31,665 bases of DNA from Archaeoglobus_B sp964471215 (GTDB taxonomy: Archaea > Halobacteriota > Archaeoglobi > Archaeoglobales > Archaeoglobaceae). Shown piece by piece: positions 1 through 9,481 of this stretch (position 1 is its first letter; every line of letters starts with the position of its first letter). The notes beneath the pieces are model-generated. The model had not been told where the DNA came from. It saw only the letters and a list, made by a program, of their open reading frames with translations, and made no database searches. Made by a program: the position numbers and the translations under genes. The DNA lies in the NCBI GenBank assembly GCA_964471215.1, contig CAYYFC010000017.1:1-31665 (forward strand). Reading direction: 5' to 3'.

Positions 1-1
1 G

Positions 2-3000
2 TTCCCAGAAATAGATGAACAGGTTAAGATATGGTATAACGTCACGGATGTTAACTTTTTCAGAGTGAAAATCCTAGTTAATAACGAGCCAGTAACTACG
101 CTTACGGAGCCAGAAGGATGGTACAGCTTCACACCCACAGTTATAGGAGATTACAAGCTGGTTGCTTACGATAAGGCTAATAATACAGATGTAAAGGAGT
201 TCCACATCTATAACAACTACCTGGTATATGCGATAAGGAGCGAACCCAAGGAGAAGTTCACGGTAAACCTAACAAAGCTAGCGACACTGGATTTAATGAA
301 CAGGAGCGAGGTAAACGTAATAGTTTACGGTGGAGAGGAGATATCAATACCTCTTAACAAGGTTGAAAGAACTATTATTCCGGGAACTAAGGCAAAGTAC
401 ACCGTGTATCCGGATTACAGAGCGAACGGAACGATAACGAACTTCTACCAGACGTGTGTGGTGTACGAGAAGGGATCTCTCCTCGACGTTTACATGTGGA
501 CTAAGACACATGCTAAGGGAATGATAATACTCGTGAAGCTTAACGACAGCAAGGCCGAGGATAAAATAGCGGAGTTTGCAAGGACGTTCAGCCTGAAGGG
601 ACTAATAAAGATAGATGAGCTTCCGGAGTTCATAGAGGGAGACGTATACTTCTTCGGAAAGGAGGGATGCGGAAGGGCGATTTACGACAGGGCTGCCGAG
701 AAGTTCACCGGGGCCGAGACGTGGGGTCACATAACGATAACAGAAGATCTGGATGACATGCTAAACGAATCTGAGTATCCGCACAACATAATAGACTTCT
801 CACAGGGCATAAGGCTGACGGACATACCTGGGTACGTTTCAGGTGCCGCTGTTACGATGGCAGATGCTACGGGTCTTTCATCCCTCGAGCCAGGAACGTA
901 TCTCCTGCTTGCGATTGGTAAAGACGGGGACGTAATTGCTTTAAACGCCATGATGCCGATAGTTGTCATAAACGGAACAAGAGAACAGATAGAATCCGAA
1001 CTGGCCCTTCCGAAATCGCTGCCAAGAGGAGAGAGCTTTGAAGTACACTTCCCGAACTTCGTTAACAGAACTGCCGTCCTGATGCTCAAGAACGTGATAT
1101 ACAACGCATCGGTACTCATAAACGCTTCTGAGGAATGGGTTAGGATATGGAGGGTCAATATAACGTACGACAACAAGCCTCTGAGAGAGCTCATATATTA
1201 CAAGGAGGGTGAGCCGAAGCACACGAAGATATGGATTCCGATCGGGATGGGAAGGGGAGCATATAAGAAGAGCAATGTTCTCACGATAGATACGGACGAT
1301 CTCGAGATAGGATCCTACCTGCTCTGCATATTCGCACAGGAGGTCGGAGGAAGACTGTACTATGCAGGTGTCGTAGAAATGAACTTAACTGCTGTTTACG
1401 CCGTTAACATAACTTCTACACCTCTCAAGATAACGGTTGAGAAGAATGAAACCGCGGAATTCGTACTGACGGTAAAGAACGTAGGAAATGTTAACGATTC
1501 TTACTTCTTAAGTGTTGAGGCTCCAGAAGAGCTCTCGTACACACTCAGCAAGACAGAGTTCTTCCTGCCCAAGAAGGCTTCCACGGATGTAACGCTAAGG
1601 GTGTGGGGAGTCGTACCCGGATCTTATATAGTTAAAGTGACCGTGACATCTATGAACTACTCCAATGTTAAAGCCACTGTAAGCGTTATCGTGAACGTAA
1701 TAAAGGCTGTTGACATAGATTCCGATGTAACCTTGAGACCTGTTGGAGTAGGTGAAAAGGCCCTGTTCAATCTTACGGTTACAAACACTGGACTTTACAC
1801 GCACGACTACAACATAACATGCTGGGTTAGGCCCGGAGCTGTAATATTCCTGAACGGTGTCAACACGACGACTTACACGATACCAAATCTGGGCAAGGGA
1901 GATAGTAAGACCTTGAAGCTCGAAGTCTTAGCGCAGGTAAACGAGACTTTCACTGTGTACATCAAGGCGAACACGACGACAAAAGGAAATGTGGAGGATT
2001 ACGACAACTTAACGATTATTGTAAGTGCTCTGGCATATTACGGAGTGAGTGTGACGCCCGAGGTCACGTACAGGAATGCTGAGAGGGGAGAAGTAGTATC
2101 GTTTAACCTGACTGTAAGGAACGAAGGAAACGTTCCCGACACATACACGATCGAGGTGCTCAAGCCGCCTGAGGTTGGCTACAGCTTAAGCGCGACTGAG
2201 GTGACGATTCCCAACGGATCTTCAAGCGTTGTGAGGCTTGACGTCTGGTCGAACGAGCTTGGAACTTATGATATATCCATCATAACGAAGTCCAAGAGCG
2301 ATCCTTCAATCTCGCACGAGACGATGCTGACTTTTGAGGTTATAGGTGCCGTGGAGCTGAGCGTTGATACAGAGCTCAACTCGACGATGATAACCAAGGC
2401 CGGAGAGAGGGCGGAGGTCACGTTCAACCTGACAGTCACTAACACCGGTAAGTACAAGCACGATTACACGCTTGTATGCTACAACAGTTCGGAGGTTATA
2501 GTAAAGCTGGACGGAGTTCCCGTAAACACGACAACAAAGGCTAACGTTCCAAAGGGTGGAAGCGTTTCGATAACACTGGCCTTAAACGTTACCGAAGGAG
2601 AATACTCTGTTCTCGTTTCGGCAGTCACCACCACGAGAGGAGGTGTCACGGAATACGACAACGTAACCGTAACTGCTGCCGTAAGCATGCTGAGAATCTA
2701 CGGTGTAAGATTGAGCGTGGATAAGGTAATGGAGAGGATAAAGCCCGGACAGATTGCAGTTTACAACATAACGGTTATGAACATTGGAAACGTCAAGGAC
2801 AACTTCAGTCTGATGGTGATAAATCCGAAGGCAGATGTTGCAAGCCTTAACAAGACATACCTATCGTTAGGTCCAGGAAAGTCAGAAGTTGTAGTGTTAA
2901 ACGTGAGCGATCCTGAGCCCGGGGAGTACGTTGTAGAAGTAGTTGCGACTTCAGAAGGTGATCCGTCAAAGTTCGATAGCGTTAGTACTACGACATTCAT

Positions 3001-5791
3001 AGAGAGCTACGGACTGATACTCAGCGTAGATACGCTTCATCAGACTAGAAAGGCAAACGAGTCCGCCATATTCACGCTTTCACTTCTTAACATAGGAAAC
3101 GTCATGGACAATTACACCGTAACGATAGAGAGTAACTGCGCGTACGATCTGACAGGTTACGATGTGTATCCAATTCCAGGTGTCGGTTACAACGTAACAA
3201 ACGTCAGTGCCGGTGAGGAAAGAATTCTCACCTTCAGATTGATGAGCACGGTTGAAGGTATCTACTACGCAAACGTAACGGCTAAATCGCAGGGAGATCC
3301 CTCAAAGGTTGACTTCGTAAACGTAACCGTGGAGTTCAAGAAGGAGAAGGTGTACAACTTCGAACTGACAGTTCTTCCAGCGATGAATTTCGTTGAGATA
3401 TACGATAATGCCACATTCACCGTAAGGATAAAGAACACGGGTAACGCCGAGGATACATATGTCCTGACAACGACAGAGGGAGTTCTTGAGAACAACACGT
3501 TAACCGTTATGCCAGGTGAGGTCAAGACAACTACCCTAACGGTTTACTGCACGGAGCTAAGGACTGTTACGATAACTGTGACGGCGCAGTCTACAAACAA
3601 CACGAGCATAGTTAAGAGCGTAACAGTTTACGCATCTGTTGTACCACCGGTTATGCTCGAGCCAACTCCCAGTTCCCAGACAACATATGTCTGCAACAAA
3701 TCCAAGTTCATGATAAGGGTAACAAATACCGGAGTTGAGCCTCACACATTCGATATAAGCGTTCTCAGCAATATCGAGTACTACAGGCTTAGCACGGAAA
3801 GGGTTTATCTGGAGCCATACGAATCCGTTGACATCATACTCACGATGCACTCGTCAACCGTAGGTACCTATTACGCGACCATAACTGCTTACGTGAGCGA
3901 TAGACCCGAGAAGAGCGCTAGTACGGATGTCATGGTTGTTTACGAGACTGTACCTATCCACGGTGTAACTATTTCCGTGTATCCGCCGTTCAAGCAGGTT
4001 GAGGTAGGAAAGTCAGCATTCTACAGGGTTACTGTTAGCAATGTCGGTAACATGGACGAGGAGTTCAGCATAAGCATAACCATGAACGAGACCCTTGCAA
4101 CACTTGCAAATGCAACGTACATGGGAATGAGTCTGACAGAATTAATACCGGCAGGAAAATCCGTTAGCCTCCTGCTTAACGTAACACCGACAGAAATAGG
4201 ATCTTACGACGTCGTAATAAACGCATCCTCTCTTAACGCGTCAGATGTTGTTAAAATAACGACAGTTGCGATAGGTGAGAGGAATGTTACAAAGGTAAAG
4301 TCAATAGTAAAGGATTCGGCATTGATAAACTCTAAGATTGAGAAGTCGAGGATAGAGTTCTCGTTCATAGATCCATCGTACATAGCTGGATCTGAGATAA
4401 AGAGATGTGTTATAAGGAACAGCACTGTTCTTAGGACAACTCTTAGCGACGTAGAGCTTTACAATGCTACGGTGCAGGACGGAATGATCTATAACGGTAC
4501 GGTGTTCCTGTACGATGTCCCGTACGAGATAGCTAGGGAGATAGGAGTATACAACATAGTGGTGGCATCTGAATCGAAGAAGGGTACAATTGCCGGAAGG
4601 GCTCACGAGACAATTGCAGTCAGATCGGATCTTGTTGGAGCTGAGGTAGATATACTCAACAAGGGAGGATACGCCGGAGGAAGTGCAAAGTTCGACAAAT
4701 CGACGATACCTCCCAAAGGAGTTGAGGAGCCTAGAATGGATATAGTCGTCGTGAGGGCAGGAGAGCTAACGGGAATAGCAAAGGTAGGAGATTACGTAAA
4801 CATAACGCTTAGCGATGTCGTGAAGAGGAATCTCGATAAGGCAACCGTTGTGATCAAGTACGATCCCACCAAGATACCTGCTGGATATTCCGAGGATCAG
4901 CTGAGTCTGTTCAGGTATAACGAAGTCACAGGAAAGTGGGAGGAGCTCAAGAACGTTGTTGTAGACAAGGTTACAAAGACTGTAAGGGGAGAGACTAGGG
5001 AGTTCAGTATATTTGCAGTGATGGCGAAAGTTGTTGCTGCTCCTCCGCCTCCTGCACCTCCTCCACCTGTCCCGGCACCTGTTGGAGGAGGAGCAGTGAT
5101 AATACCGCCTCCTCTTGTAGCTCCTGCAGTAGTGACGTTTGAGTCCCTGCCGATACAGTTCATAGCACATGTACCTAAGACTATAGAGATTCCGGCCGAG
5201 TACGTTGAAAAGACGGATGTACTTAAGATAACAGCCCTAACGGAGTTCAGCGGAATTATAAAGGTAGCAGTTTCAAAGGTACTGAAGCTCCCGCCTGAAA
5301 TACCAGCTCCCAAGTATCCCGTGTACTCATACGTTGAAATAGTTTTCTACAGCGTTGTAGGAGAAAAGATCACCGCCAAGTCGGGAGTTGTCGAGTTCAG
5401 AGTTCCGAAGGAGTGGTTAAGAGAGAGGGGATACGACGTAACCCAGGTAGTTCTAATGAAGTACGAGAAGGAATGGAAGGAGCTGAAGACAGAATACGTA
5501 AGGGAAGATGCAAAGTACTACTACTTCAGAGCTGAAGTCCCGACGTTCAGCGTATTCGCCATAGCTGCAAGACCTCCAGTCGTAACACCTACACCGACAC
5601 CAACACCGCCACCAGTGACACCGACAGTTCCTCCTGTGACTCCGACACCGCCCATTACGCCTACCGTGACTCCCACGGTACCTCCGCCTCCTCCACCACC
5701 TCCACCTGTATGGCCGATAGTTGCAGGAGTGATAATAGCTGCAATAGTGATAGGACTCGTAGTGTACTTCGTCAGAAAGAGAAGAGCATGA
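2..5791 (+). CDS. Giant repeat-built cell-surface protein, 5' end outside window
   Basis: The reading frame is open from base 2 through the GTG at 65, so this is the C-terminal 1929 residues of a longer protein. After an N-terminal part of unknown fold come nine beta-sandwich repeats of about 80-110 residues (roughly residues 460-1430 counted from the GTG), recognisable by strands such as FNLTVRNEGNVPDTY and FNLTVTNTGKYKHDY; they resemble NEW3/CARDB-type adhesion-like modules. Two modules resembling the PGF-pre-PGF domain follow (around 1570-1660 and 1710-1850), both ending in F-S-[IV]-F-A-[IV], separated by a Pro-rich linker. Then come a Thr/Pro stalk, one transmembrane helix (WPIVAGVIIAAIVIGLVVYF) and a basic tail RKRRA. 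Many N-x-S/T sequons suggest N-glycosylation. It is probably an S-layer-associated or adhesion protein anchored with its bulk outside. Its stop overlaps the next start (ATGA), so the two are co-transcribed. The exact function is unknown. Confidence 0.85.
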   Translation, partial: FPEIDEQVKIWYNVTDVNFFRVKILVNNEPVTTLTEPEGWYSFTPTVIGDYKLVAYDKANNTDVKEFHIYNNYLVYAIRSEPKEKFTVNLTKLATLDLMNRSEVNVIVYGGEEISIPLNKVERTIIPGTKAKYTVYPDYRANGTITNFYQTCVVYEKGSLLDVYMWTKTHAKGMIILVKLNDSKAEDKIAEFARTFSLKGLIKIDELPEFIEGDVYFFGKEGCGRAIYDRAAEKFTGAETWGHITITEDLDDMLNESEYPHNIIDFSQGIRLTDIPGYVSGAAVTMADATGLSSLEPGTYLLLAIGKDGDVIALNAMMPIVVINGTREQIESELALPKSLPRGESFEVHFPNFVNRTAVLMLKNVIYNASVLINASEEWVRIWRVNITYDNKPLRELIYYKEGEPKHTKIWIPIGMGRGAYKKSNVLTIDTDDLEIGSYLLCIFAQEVGGRLYYAGVVEMNLTAVYAVNITSTPLKITVEKNETAEFVLTVKNVGNVNDSYFLSVEAPEELSYTLSKTEFFLPKKASTDVTLRVWGVVPGSYIVKVTVTSMNYSNVKATVSVIVNVIKAVDIDSDVTLRPVGVGEKALFNLTVTNTGLYTHDYNITCWVRPGAVIFLNGVNTTTYTIPNLGKGDSKTLKLEVLAQVNETFTVYIKANTTTKGNVEDYDNLTIIVSALAYYGVSVTPEVTYRNAERGEVVSFNLTVRNEGNVPDTYTIEVLKPPEVGYSLSATEVTIPNGSSSVVRLDVWSNELGTYDISIITKSKSDPSISHETMLTFEVIGAVELSVDTELNSTMITKAGERAEVTFNLTVTNTGKYKHDYTLVCYNSSEVIVKLDGVPVNTTTKANVPKGGSVSITLALNVTEGEYSVLVSAVTTTRGGVTEYDNVTVTAAVSMLRIYGVRLSVDKVMERIKPGQIAVYNITVMNIGNVKDNFSLMVINPKADVASLNKTYLSLGPGKSEVVVLNVSDPEPGEYVVEVVATSEGDPSKFDSVSTTTFIESYGLILSVDTLHQTRKANESAIFTLSLLNIGNVMDNYTVTIESNCAYDLTGYDVYPIPGVGYNVTNVSAGEERILTFRLMSTVEGIYYANVTAKSQGDPSKVDFVNVTVEFKKEKVYNFELTVLPAMNFVEIYDNATFTVRIKNTGNAEDTYVLTTTEGVLENNTLTVMPGEVKTTTLTVYCTELRTVTITVTAQSTNNTSIVKSVTVYASVVPPVMLEPTPSSQTTYVCNKSKFMIRVTNTGVEPHTFDISVLSNIEYYRLSTERVYLEPYESVDIILTMHSSTVGTYYATITAYVSDRPEKSASTDVMVVYETVPIHGVTISVYPPFKQVEVGKSAFYRVTVSNVGNMDEEFSISITMNETLATLANATYMGMSLTELIPAGKSVSLLLNVTPTEIGSYDVVINASSLNASDVVKITTVAIGERNVTKVKSIVKDSALINSKIEKSRIEFSFIDPSYIAGSEIKRCVIRNSTVLRTTLSDVELYNATVQDGMIYNGTVFLYDVPYEIAREIGVYNIVVASESKKGTIAGRAHETIAVRSDLVGAEVDILNKGGYAGGSAKFDKSTIPPKGVEEPRMDIVVVRAGELTGIAKVGDYVNITLSDVVKRNLDKATVVIKYDPTKIPAGYSEDQLSLFRYNEVTGKWEELKNVVVDKVTKTVRGETREFSIFAVMAKVVAAPPPPAPPPPVPAPVGGGAVIIPPPLVAPAVVTFESLPIQFIAHVPKTIEIPAEYVEKTDVLKITALTEFSGIIKVAVSKVLKLPPEIPAPKYPVYSYVEIVFYSVVGEKITAKSGVVEFRVPKEWLRERGYDVTQVVLMKYEKEWKELKTEYVREDAKYYYFRAEVPTFSVFAIAARPPVVTPTPTPTPPPVTPTVPPVTPTPPITPTVTPTVPPPPPPPPPVWPIVAGVIIAAIVIGLVVYFVRKRRA

Positions 5792-7218
5792 AGATAAAGA
5801 TTTTTCTGATTTTTTTAACAATATTTCTTCTAATTAAGTCTTGTTCTGCAATAAGCGTAAACGTTAACCCTGCAGAAGAGATAAACGGAGAGTACTACGT
5901 TGTAAAGGGAACTGTTTTGAACATAGAGCTGAGAGGAAGTCCTAAGGAATCTGTGGATGTCAGATTGAACTATAAGTTTTACCTGGATGTTGAGGGCGGA
6001 ACGTACCGTTACAGATTTGAAAGCTTTCATTTACCTTTAGATGCTAAGGAGCTAACGATAAAGTCCTACAAGGTCATAGATATGAGCGTAAAATCAACGA
6101 TCCTGTGGGTAATCCCCGTAACACTTCACGCCTATGCAACGAACGGTGTTGCAAGGATTTCAGTAGGAAAGATTGGTGCAGGGAATTACAACGTTGAAAT
6201 TTACGGTCAGTCGGAATGTGAATCCGTATGCGTTGAGGTTGAGATGAGATCAAATCTTATCTTGGACGAAAAAGGGCTTTTCACGATTAAATACGATACT
6301 TCCGGACTTCCTTCAGGAGATCTTACGGTAATAGTTAACGGGGATAGGATCAGGGCTCATATAGTCTCGAGTTATGGAGAAATACCAAGACAAACTCCAA
6401 CGCCAACTCCAACTCCAACAACGCCTACACCAACCCCGACTCCTGTAACACCGACTCCAACTCCGACGACACCGACTCTGACTCCAACTACGCCAACACC
6501 AACGACGCCTCCACAGACTCAGACAACTCCCATTGCTCATACGCCGACTCAGACGCCGATAACATCTCCTGTACAGCCATCACAAACGGTATCATCTCCA
6601 ACTCCAGAGGAAACCGTAACTCCCACACCTGAACAGACAGAAACTCAGACTTCACAATCGGTTCAAACACCAGCAGAGGAAGAAACTCCCGAAGAGTCTC
6701 ACGTGACTCAAACTGCACACGTAACTCAAACTACACCTCCTGAAACACCAAAACCAGCTGAAACAAATGTCAACGTTACACCTGAGACAACACCTTCACA
6801 AAATCAAACCGTGAAAGAGATCAGAAGTCTGAACGTCTCGATAAGTCCCAAGGAGATGAAAGTGAAAGGAGGAGATGAAATAACATACATTTTAACCCTA
6901 AACTGGTCACCGAGGGAGTGGAGGGGGATTGTATCTTTCAGGATAACAATTGAGTCTTCGGGATTTTCGAAGAGCTACAACGTATCCGATGTCAGAGTCA
7001 ATTCTGATCCGCCTATAACGATCAGAGTTCCCCTAAGAATTCCCGAAGGTATACCGCCGGCGAAGTACGAGGTAAAAATTGAGGCGATGATAGATAACTT
7101 AAAGGCTGAGGACTGCACGCACATAACCGTTGTCCGTACTCCAGGATTTGACTTCTTAGCATTTTTAACAGGTCTTCTTATATCCCTAATACTTTTAAGG
7201 AGAATGGTAAGGCGTTGA
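5788..7218 (+). CDS. Secreted Pro/Thr-rich membrane-anchored surface protein
   Basis: 476 residues from the ATG at 5788, which overlaps the upstream stop by four bases; the frame is open further upstream, but only in the shadow of the previous gene. Residues 1-22 (KIFLIFLTIFLLIKSCSA) are a signal peptide. A beta-rich N-terminal domain follows to about residue 195, then a long linker of TPTPT and related repeats (about 200-345, probably O-glycosylated), then a second beta-rich, Ig-like domain (about 350-450). A C-terminal helix FDFLAFLTGLLISLILL ends in the basic tail RRMVRR. This anchor layout mirrors the upstream giant protein, so the pair may form one surface complex (inference). It ends one base before the convergent NAD kinase gene. 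I do not recognise a named family. Confidence 0.85.
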   Translation: MKIKIFLIFLTIFLLIKSCSAISVNVNPAEEINGEYYVVKGTVLNIELRGSPKESVDVRLNYKFYLDVEGGTYRYRFESFHLPLDAKELTIKSYKVIDMSVKSTILWVIPVTLHAYATNGVARISVGKIGAGNYNVEIYGQSECESVCVEVEMRSNLILDEKGLFTIKYDTSGLPSGDLTVIVNGDRIRAHIVSSYGEIPRQTPTPTPTPTTPTPTPTPVTPTPTPTTPTLTPTTPTPTTPPQTQTTPIAHTPTQTPITSPVQPSQTVSSPTPEETVTPTPEQTETQTSQSVQTPAEEETPEESHVTQTAHVTQTTPPETPKPAETNVNVTPETTPSQNQTVKEIRSLNVSISPKEMKVKGGDEITYILTLNWSPREWRGIVSFRITIESSGFSKSYNVSDVRVNSDPPITIRVPLRIPEGIPPAKYEVKIEAMIDNLKAEDCTHITVVRTPGFDFLAFLTGLLISLILLRRMVRR

Positions 7219-7219
7219 A

Positions 7220-7981
7220 TCATCTAATGCTTCTGAGCTTTTTAACTATCCTCTCCATCCTGTCCTCCATCTTGAAGAAATAAGCGTAATACTTCGATTT
7301 CTTTATAAGAATTGGGCTTCTATCCGTTTTGATAGTCTTGTGACCGTCTGCCACTACGAAAACTTCTCTGTCGAACTCTATTCTTATCCTTTTGTCTGAT
7401 TTAACAACCCAGGGTTTCCAGCCAAGTTTGAACGGTGCTACTGGTACTATTAAAATCGATTCCAGTTTCGGGTCTATAACAGGTCCGCCAGTTGAAAGTG
7501 CGTATGCAGTTGATCCTATCTGCGTTGAAACTAGGATTCCGTCGCATCTTATCTCATCAACCCTTACATCGTCGATAAAAACCTCAACATCTATTAGCTT
7601 TGCAGGTCTTGCCCCCAGAACTGCTATTTCGTTTAGCGAGAGAAGTTCCTGATTTTCCACCGTGCTCTCAAGCCTCATAAACCTCTCGACCTCAAATCTC
7701 GTTAGAGCCTTCCTCAACTTCTCCCTGTACTCATCTGGCTCGCAATGCGTTAGAAGACCTATTCTACCAGTGTTTATCCCGAATATTGGCGGACATTCTT
7801 TAAGGAATTGAAGCAGTTTTAGTATCGTTCCGTCTCCACCGACGACAACTATGAAATCGTACATGCAGGCATCCGACCAGTTCTCTATTATCTCTGCCTG
7901 AAATCCGATTGATTTCAGAAACTCAAGAACTTCGAGTGCTATTCTGTAGGAGTCGAACTTGTAAACTATTCCCCCTTTCAT
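7220..7981 (-). CDS. nadK: NAD kinase (ATP- or polyphosphate-dependent)
   Basis: 253 residues, the usual archaeal length. Phosphorylates NAD to NADP in the cytoplasm. The family motifs are present: GGDGT at residues 48-52 (phosphate donor/NAD loop), NE at 117-118, and a C-terminal lobe with D147-G148 and GSTAY at 156-160, followed by TGGP. The ATG overlaps the stop of the upstream phosphatase gene by four bases (ATGA), so the two are translationally coupled; the same phosphatase-NAD kinase pairing is known in Archaeoglobus. NADP made here is the substrate of the F420H2:NADP oxidoreductase two genes upstream, which makes the cluster metabolically coherent. The assignment is firm; donor preference cannot be read from the sequence. 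Confidence 0.95.
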   Translation of the reverse strand: MKGGIVYKFDSYRIALEVLEFLKSIGFQAEIIENWSDACMYDFIVVVGGDGTILKLLQFLKECPPIFGINTGRIGLLTHCEPDEYREKLRKALTRFEVERFMRLESTVENQELLSLNEIAVLGARPAKLIDVEVFIDDVRVDEIRCDGILVSTQIGSTAYALSTGGPVIDPKLESILIVPVAPFKLGWKPWVVKSDKRIRIEFDREVFVVADGHKTIKTDRSPILIKKSKYYAYFFKMEDRMERIVKKLRSIR

Positions 7982-8745
7982 TTGATCAACTCCAGCATTT
8001 TTTTATGAAGTTTTTTATTTGATACAACTATTTTAAATCTTTCACGCATGCTGAACTCCTTCTTACCCAAATCTTTACCGATTTCATCCGTAACAACTGC
8101 TCCGGCATTTTCGGCTATAAAAAGACCAGCAGCCACGTCGAATATCCTAAGAAATCCCCTCTTACCCCTGACATCTATGAACGCATCAAACGTACCGTCG
8201 GCGACAAGGCATATCTCAAGGGATGCACATCCAAATATCCTTATCCTCTTTATTTTCATACTCCTCTCGGGATAGTAAAATATCACGTTAGCATCCTCAA
8301 TCCTCGATTTTCCCGAAACCCTTATCCTATCGCCGTCTCTGAAGGATTTTCCGTTAATTGAGTAGTACTCCGTACCCGTTGCAAGGTTCATAACGTATGC
8401 AAAAAAAGAATCCTCGAAAAACCTGCTTCTGGAAAAGCAAAGGGATATTGAGTAGAAAGGTACACCCTTTACGGCGTTAAAAGTTCCGTCCACCGGATCG
8501 AGGGCAACAACAGTTCCTCCCTCTCCCACAACTCCAGCCTCCTCGCTTATCACTGTTAAATCGTAATCTTTCAAAAAATCCAGAGCTATGTCCTCGGCTA
8601 CCTTGTCTATCTTCTTCGTCGGTGTCCCGTCCTTTCCAATTCCAACTGTTACATCGCTTTCCCTTTTTCCAGCTAACTTCAAAACCTCCCTTCTAACGCT
8701 TTCACCTATCGCCCTGGATATCTCCAGAGCATCTTTAGGCTTCAT
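7978..8745 (-). CDS. suhB: Inositol-1-monophosphatase / fructose-1,6-bisphosphatase family phosphatase
   Basis: 255 residues with the metal-binding signature of the Li-sensitive phosphatase family: E68-E69 (EEAG), D83-P-V-D86-G-T and the C-terminal IFDVAAG with D203. Archaeal members hydrolyse both inositol-1-phosphate and fructose-1,6-bisphosphate. In hyperthermophiles the first activity supports synthesis of phospholipid headgroups and of the solute di-myo-inositol phosphate. Which substrate dominates here cannot be decided from sequence. It lies immediately upstream of and overlaps nadK, and 32 bases downstream of npdG, suggesting one minus-strand transcript. Start chosen at ATG 8745, giving a normal N-terminus (MKPKDALEI). 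Confidence 0.93.
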   Translation of the reverse strand: MKPKDALEISRAIGESVRREVLKLAGKRESDVTVGIGKDGTPTKKIDKVAEDIALDFLKDYDLTVISEEAGVVGEGGTVVALDPVDGTFNAVKGVPFYSISLCFSRSRFFEDSFFAYVMNLATGTEYYSINGKSFRDGDRIRVSGKSRIEDANVIFYYPERSMKIKRIRIFGCASLEICLVADGTFDAFIDVRGKRGFLRIFDVAAGLFIAENAGAVVTDEIGKDLGKKEFSMRERFKIVVSNKKLHKKMLELIK

Positions 8746-8777
8746 ACCTCCAATTCTTCTGCTGATTATAAAATCGT

Positions 8778-9419
8778 TTATACAAATCTTATTCCGAGCT
8801 CGCCCAGCCTGTTTCTAAGGGAGATGTTTATGAGGAGGGGTGTCAGGCTCTCTATTATCCTAGAATTTCTTAGAGGTCCGGCATCGAGTGCTCTGAGGCA
8901 GTCAACCCTGTTTGTCATCTCTATCACAACCCTCTTCGCCTCCTCATCATCTCCACAGACTGCAACGTCGAACTCGAACTTCTCATTGAGATCTGCAAAT
9001 CTCCTTGCGGGAATGTTGTGATAAGCCGAAACAACCCTGCTCTCCCTCAAAATCGAGGCTATCTTTTCTGCGGCAGATCCCTCAGGAAGCTGGACATAAA
9101 CGAAAAGGCCGTTTACCTTTTTCATCGGGACGACTGGTGAAACGACTATTTTATCTCTGAACAAGTCCCTGAAGTTCGAAACGAATTCGAATACCCTGTC
9201 CCATGGAATTGTCAATATCGCAACGTCGCATGCCTTCAAGGCATCTCTGTTATCCATACCTCTTATGCTGCATCCAGAAATATCGCTGTACTCCTCAGCC
9301 TTTTTTTCTGCCTTTCTTACATCCCTTGAACCGACTATCACATCGAATCCGGCAAGCGAAAATCTAACCGCCAGACCCTTACCGAGATTTCCTGTTCCTC
9401 CAAGTATCGCAACTATCAT
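8778..9419 (-). CDS. npdG: F420H2:NADP oxidoreductase
   Basis: 213 residues from the ATG at 9419, very close to the roughly 212-residue Archaeoglobus enzyme; the longer frame to 9467 adds 16 residues that do not fit the family. Transfers hydride between reduced coenzyme F420 and NADP. The N-terminus is a Rossmann fold, MIVAILGGTGNLGKGLAVRF, with the dinucleotide loop GGTGNLG at residues 7-13 and GSR about 30-32 after the second strand to hold the NADP 2'-phosphate. The C-terminal SLTPLLINI segment is typical of the F420-binding side. A TATA-like stretch ACTATATAAATTC (9438-9450 on the minus strand) lies about 25 bases before the ATG. The gene marks the organism as F420-using. Confidence 0.93.
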   Translation of the reverse strand: MIVAILGGTGNLGKGLAVRFSLAGFDVIVGSRDVRKAEKKAEEYSDISGCSIRGMDNRDALKACDVAILTIPWDRVFEFVSNFRDLFRDKIVVSPVVPMKKVNGLFVYVQLPEGSAAEKIASILRESRVVSAYHNIPARRFADLNEKFEFDVAVCGDDEEAKRVVIEMTNRVDCLRALDAGPLRNSRIIESLTPLLINISLRNRLGELGIRFV

Positions 9420-9437
9420 CAAGACATAATCATCACT

Positions 9438-9450
9438 TGAATTTATATAG
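9438..9450 (-). promoter_or_regulatory. TATA-box promoter of npdG-suhB-nadK
   Basis: Read on the minus strand the sequence is ACTATATAAATTC. It sits about 25 bases upstream of the npdG ATG, the distance expected for an archaeal TATA element driving a leaderless or nearly leaderless transcript. The three downstream genes are closely spaced or overlapping, so it is the best candidate promoter for the group. Confidence 0.5.
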
Positions 9451-9481
9451 TCCCCGAGACATATCAATTAGGACTTCCTAA

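Noticed and set aside
65..67. GTG at 65 as the start of the giant surface protein
   Set aside because: The same frame is open from base 2 without a stop and codes for plausible surface-protein sequence, so the true start lies upstream of the window.
4766..5170. Minus-strand frames of 130-140 codons within the surface-protein gene
   Set aside because: Antisense to strongly constrained repeat and Pro-rich coding sequence, with odd residue composition; shadow frames.
5710..5787. N-terminal extension of the second surface protein
   Set aside because: It would place 26 unrelated residues before a clean signal peptide and lies within the end of the upstream gene; ATG 5788 is preferred.
6395..6540. 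ACTCCAACTCC-like repeats as a DNA tandem-repeat element
   Set aside because: They are the coding sequence of the Thr/Pro linker; the repetition follows from the amino-acid pattern.
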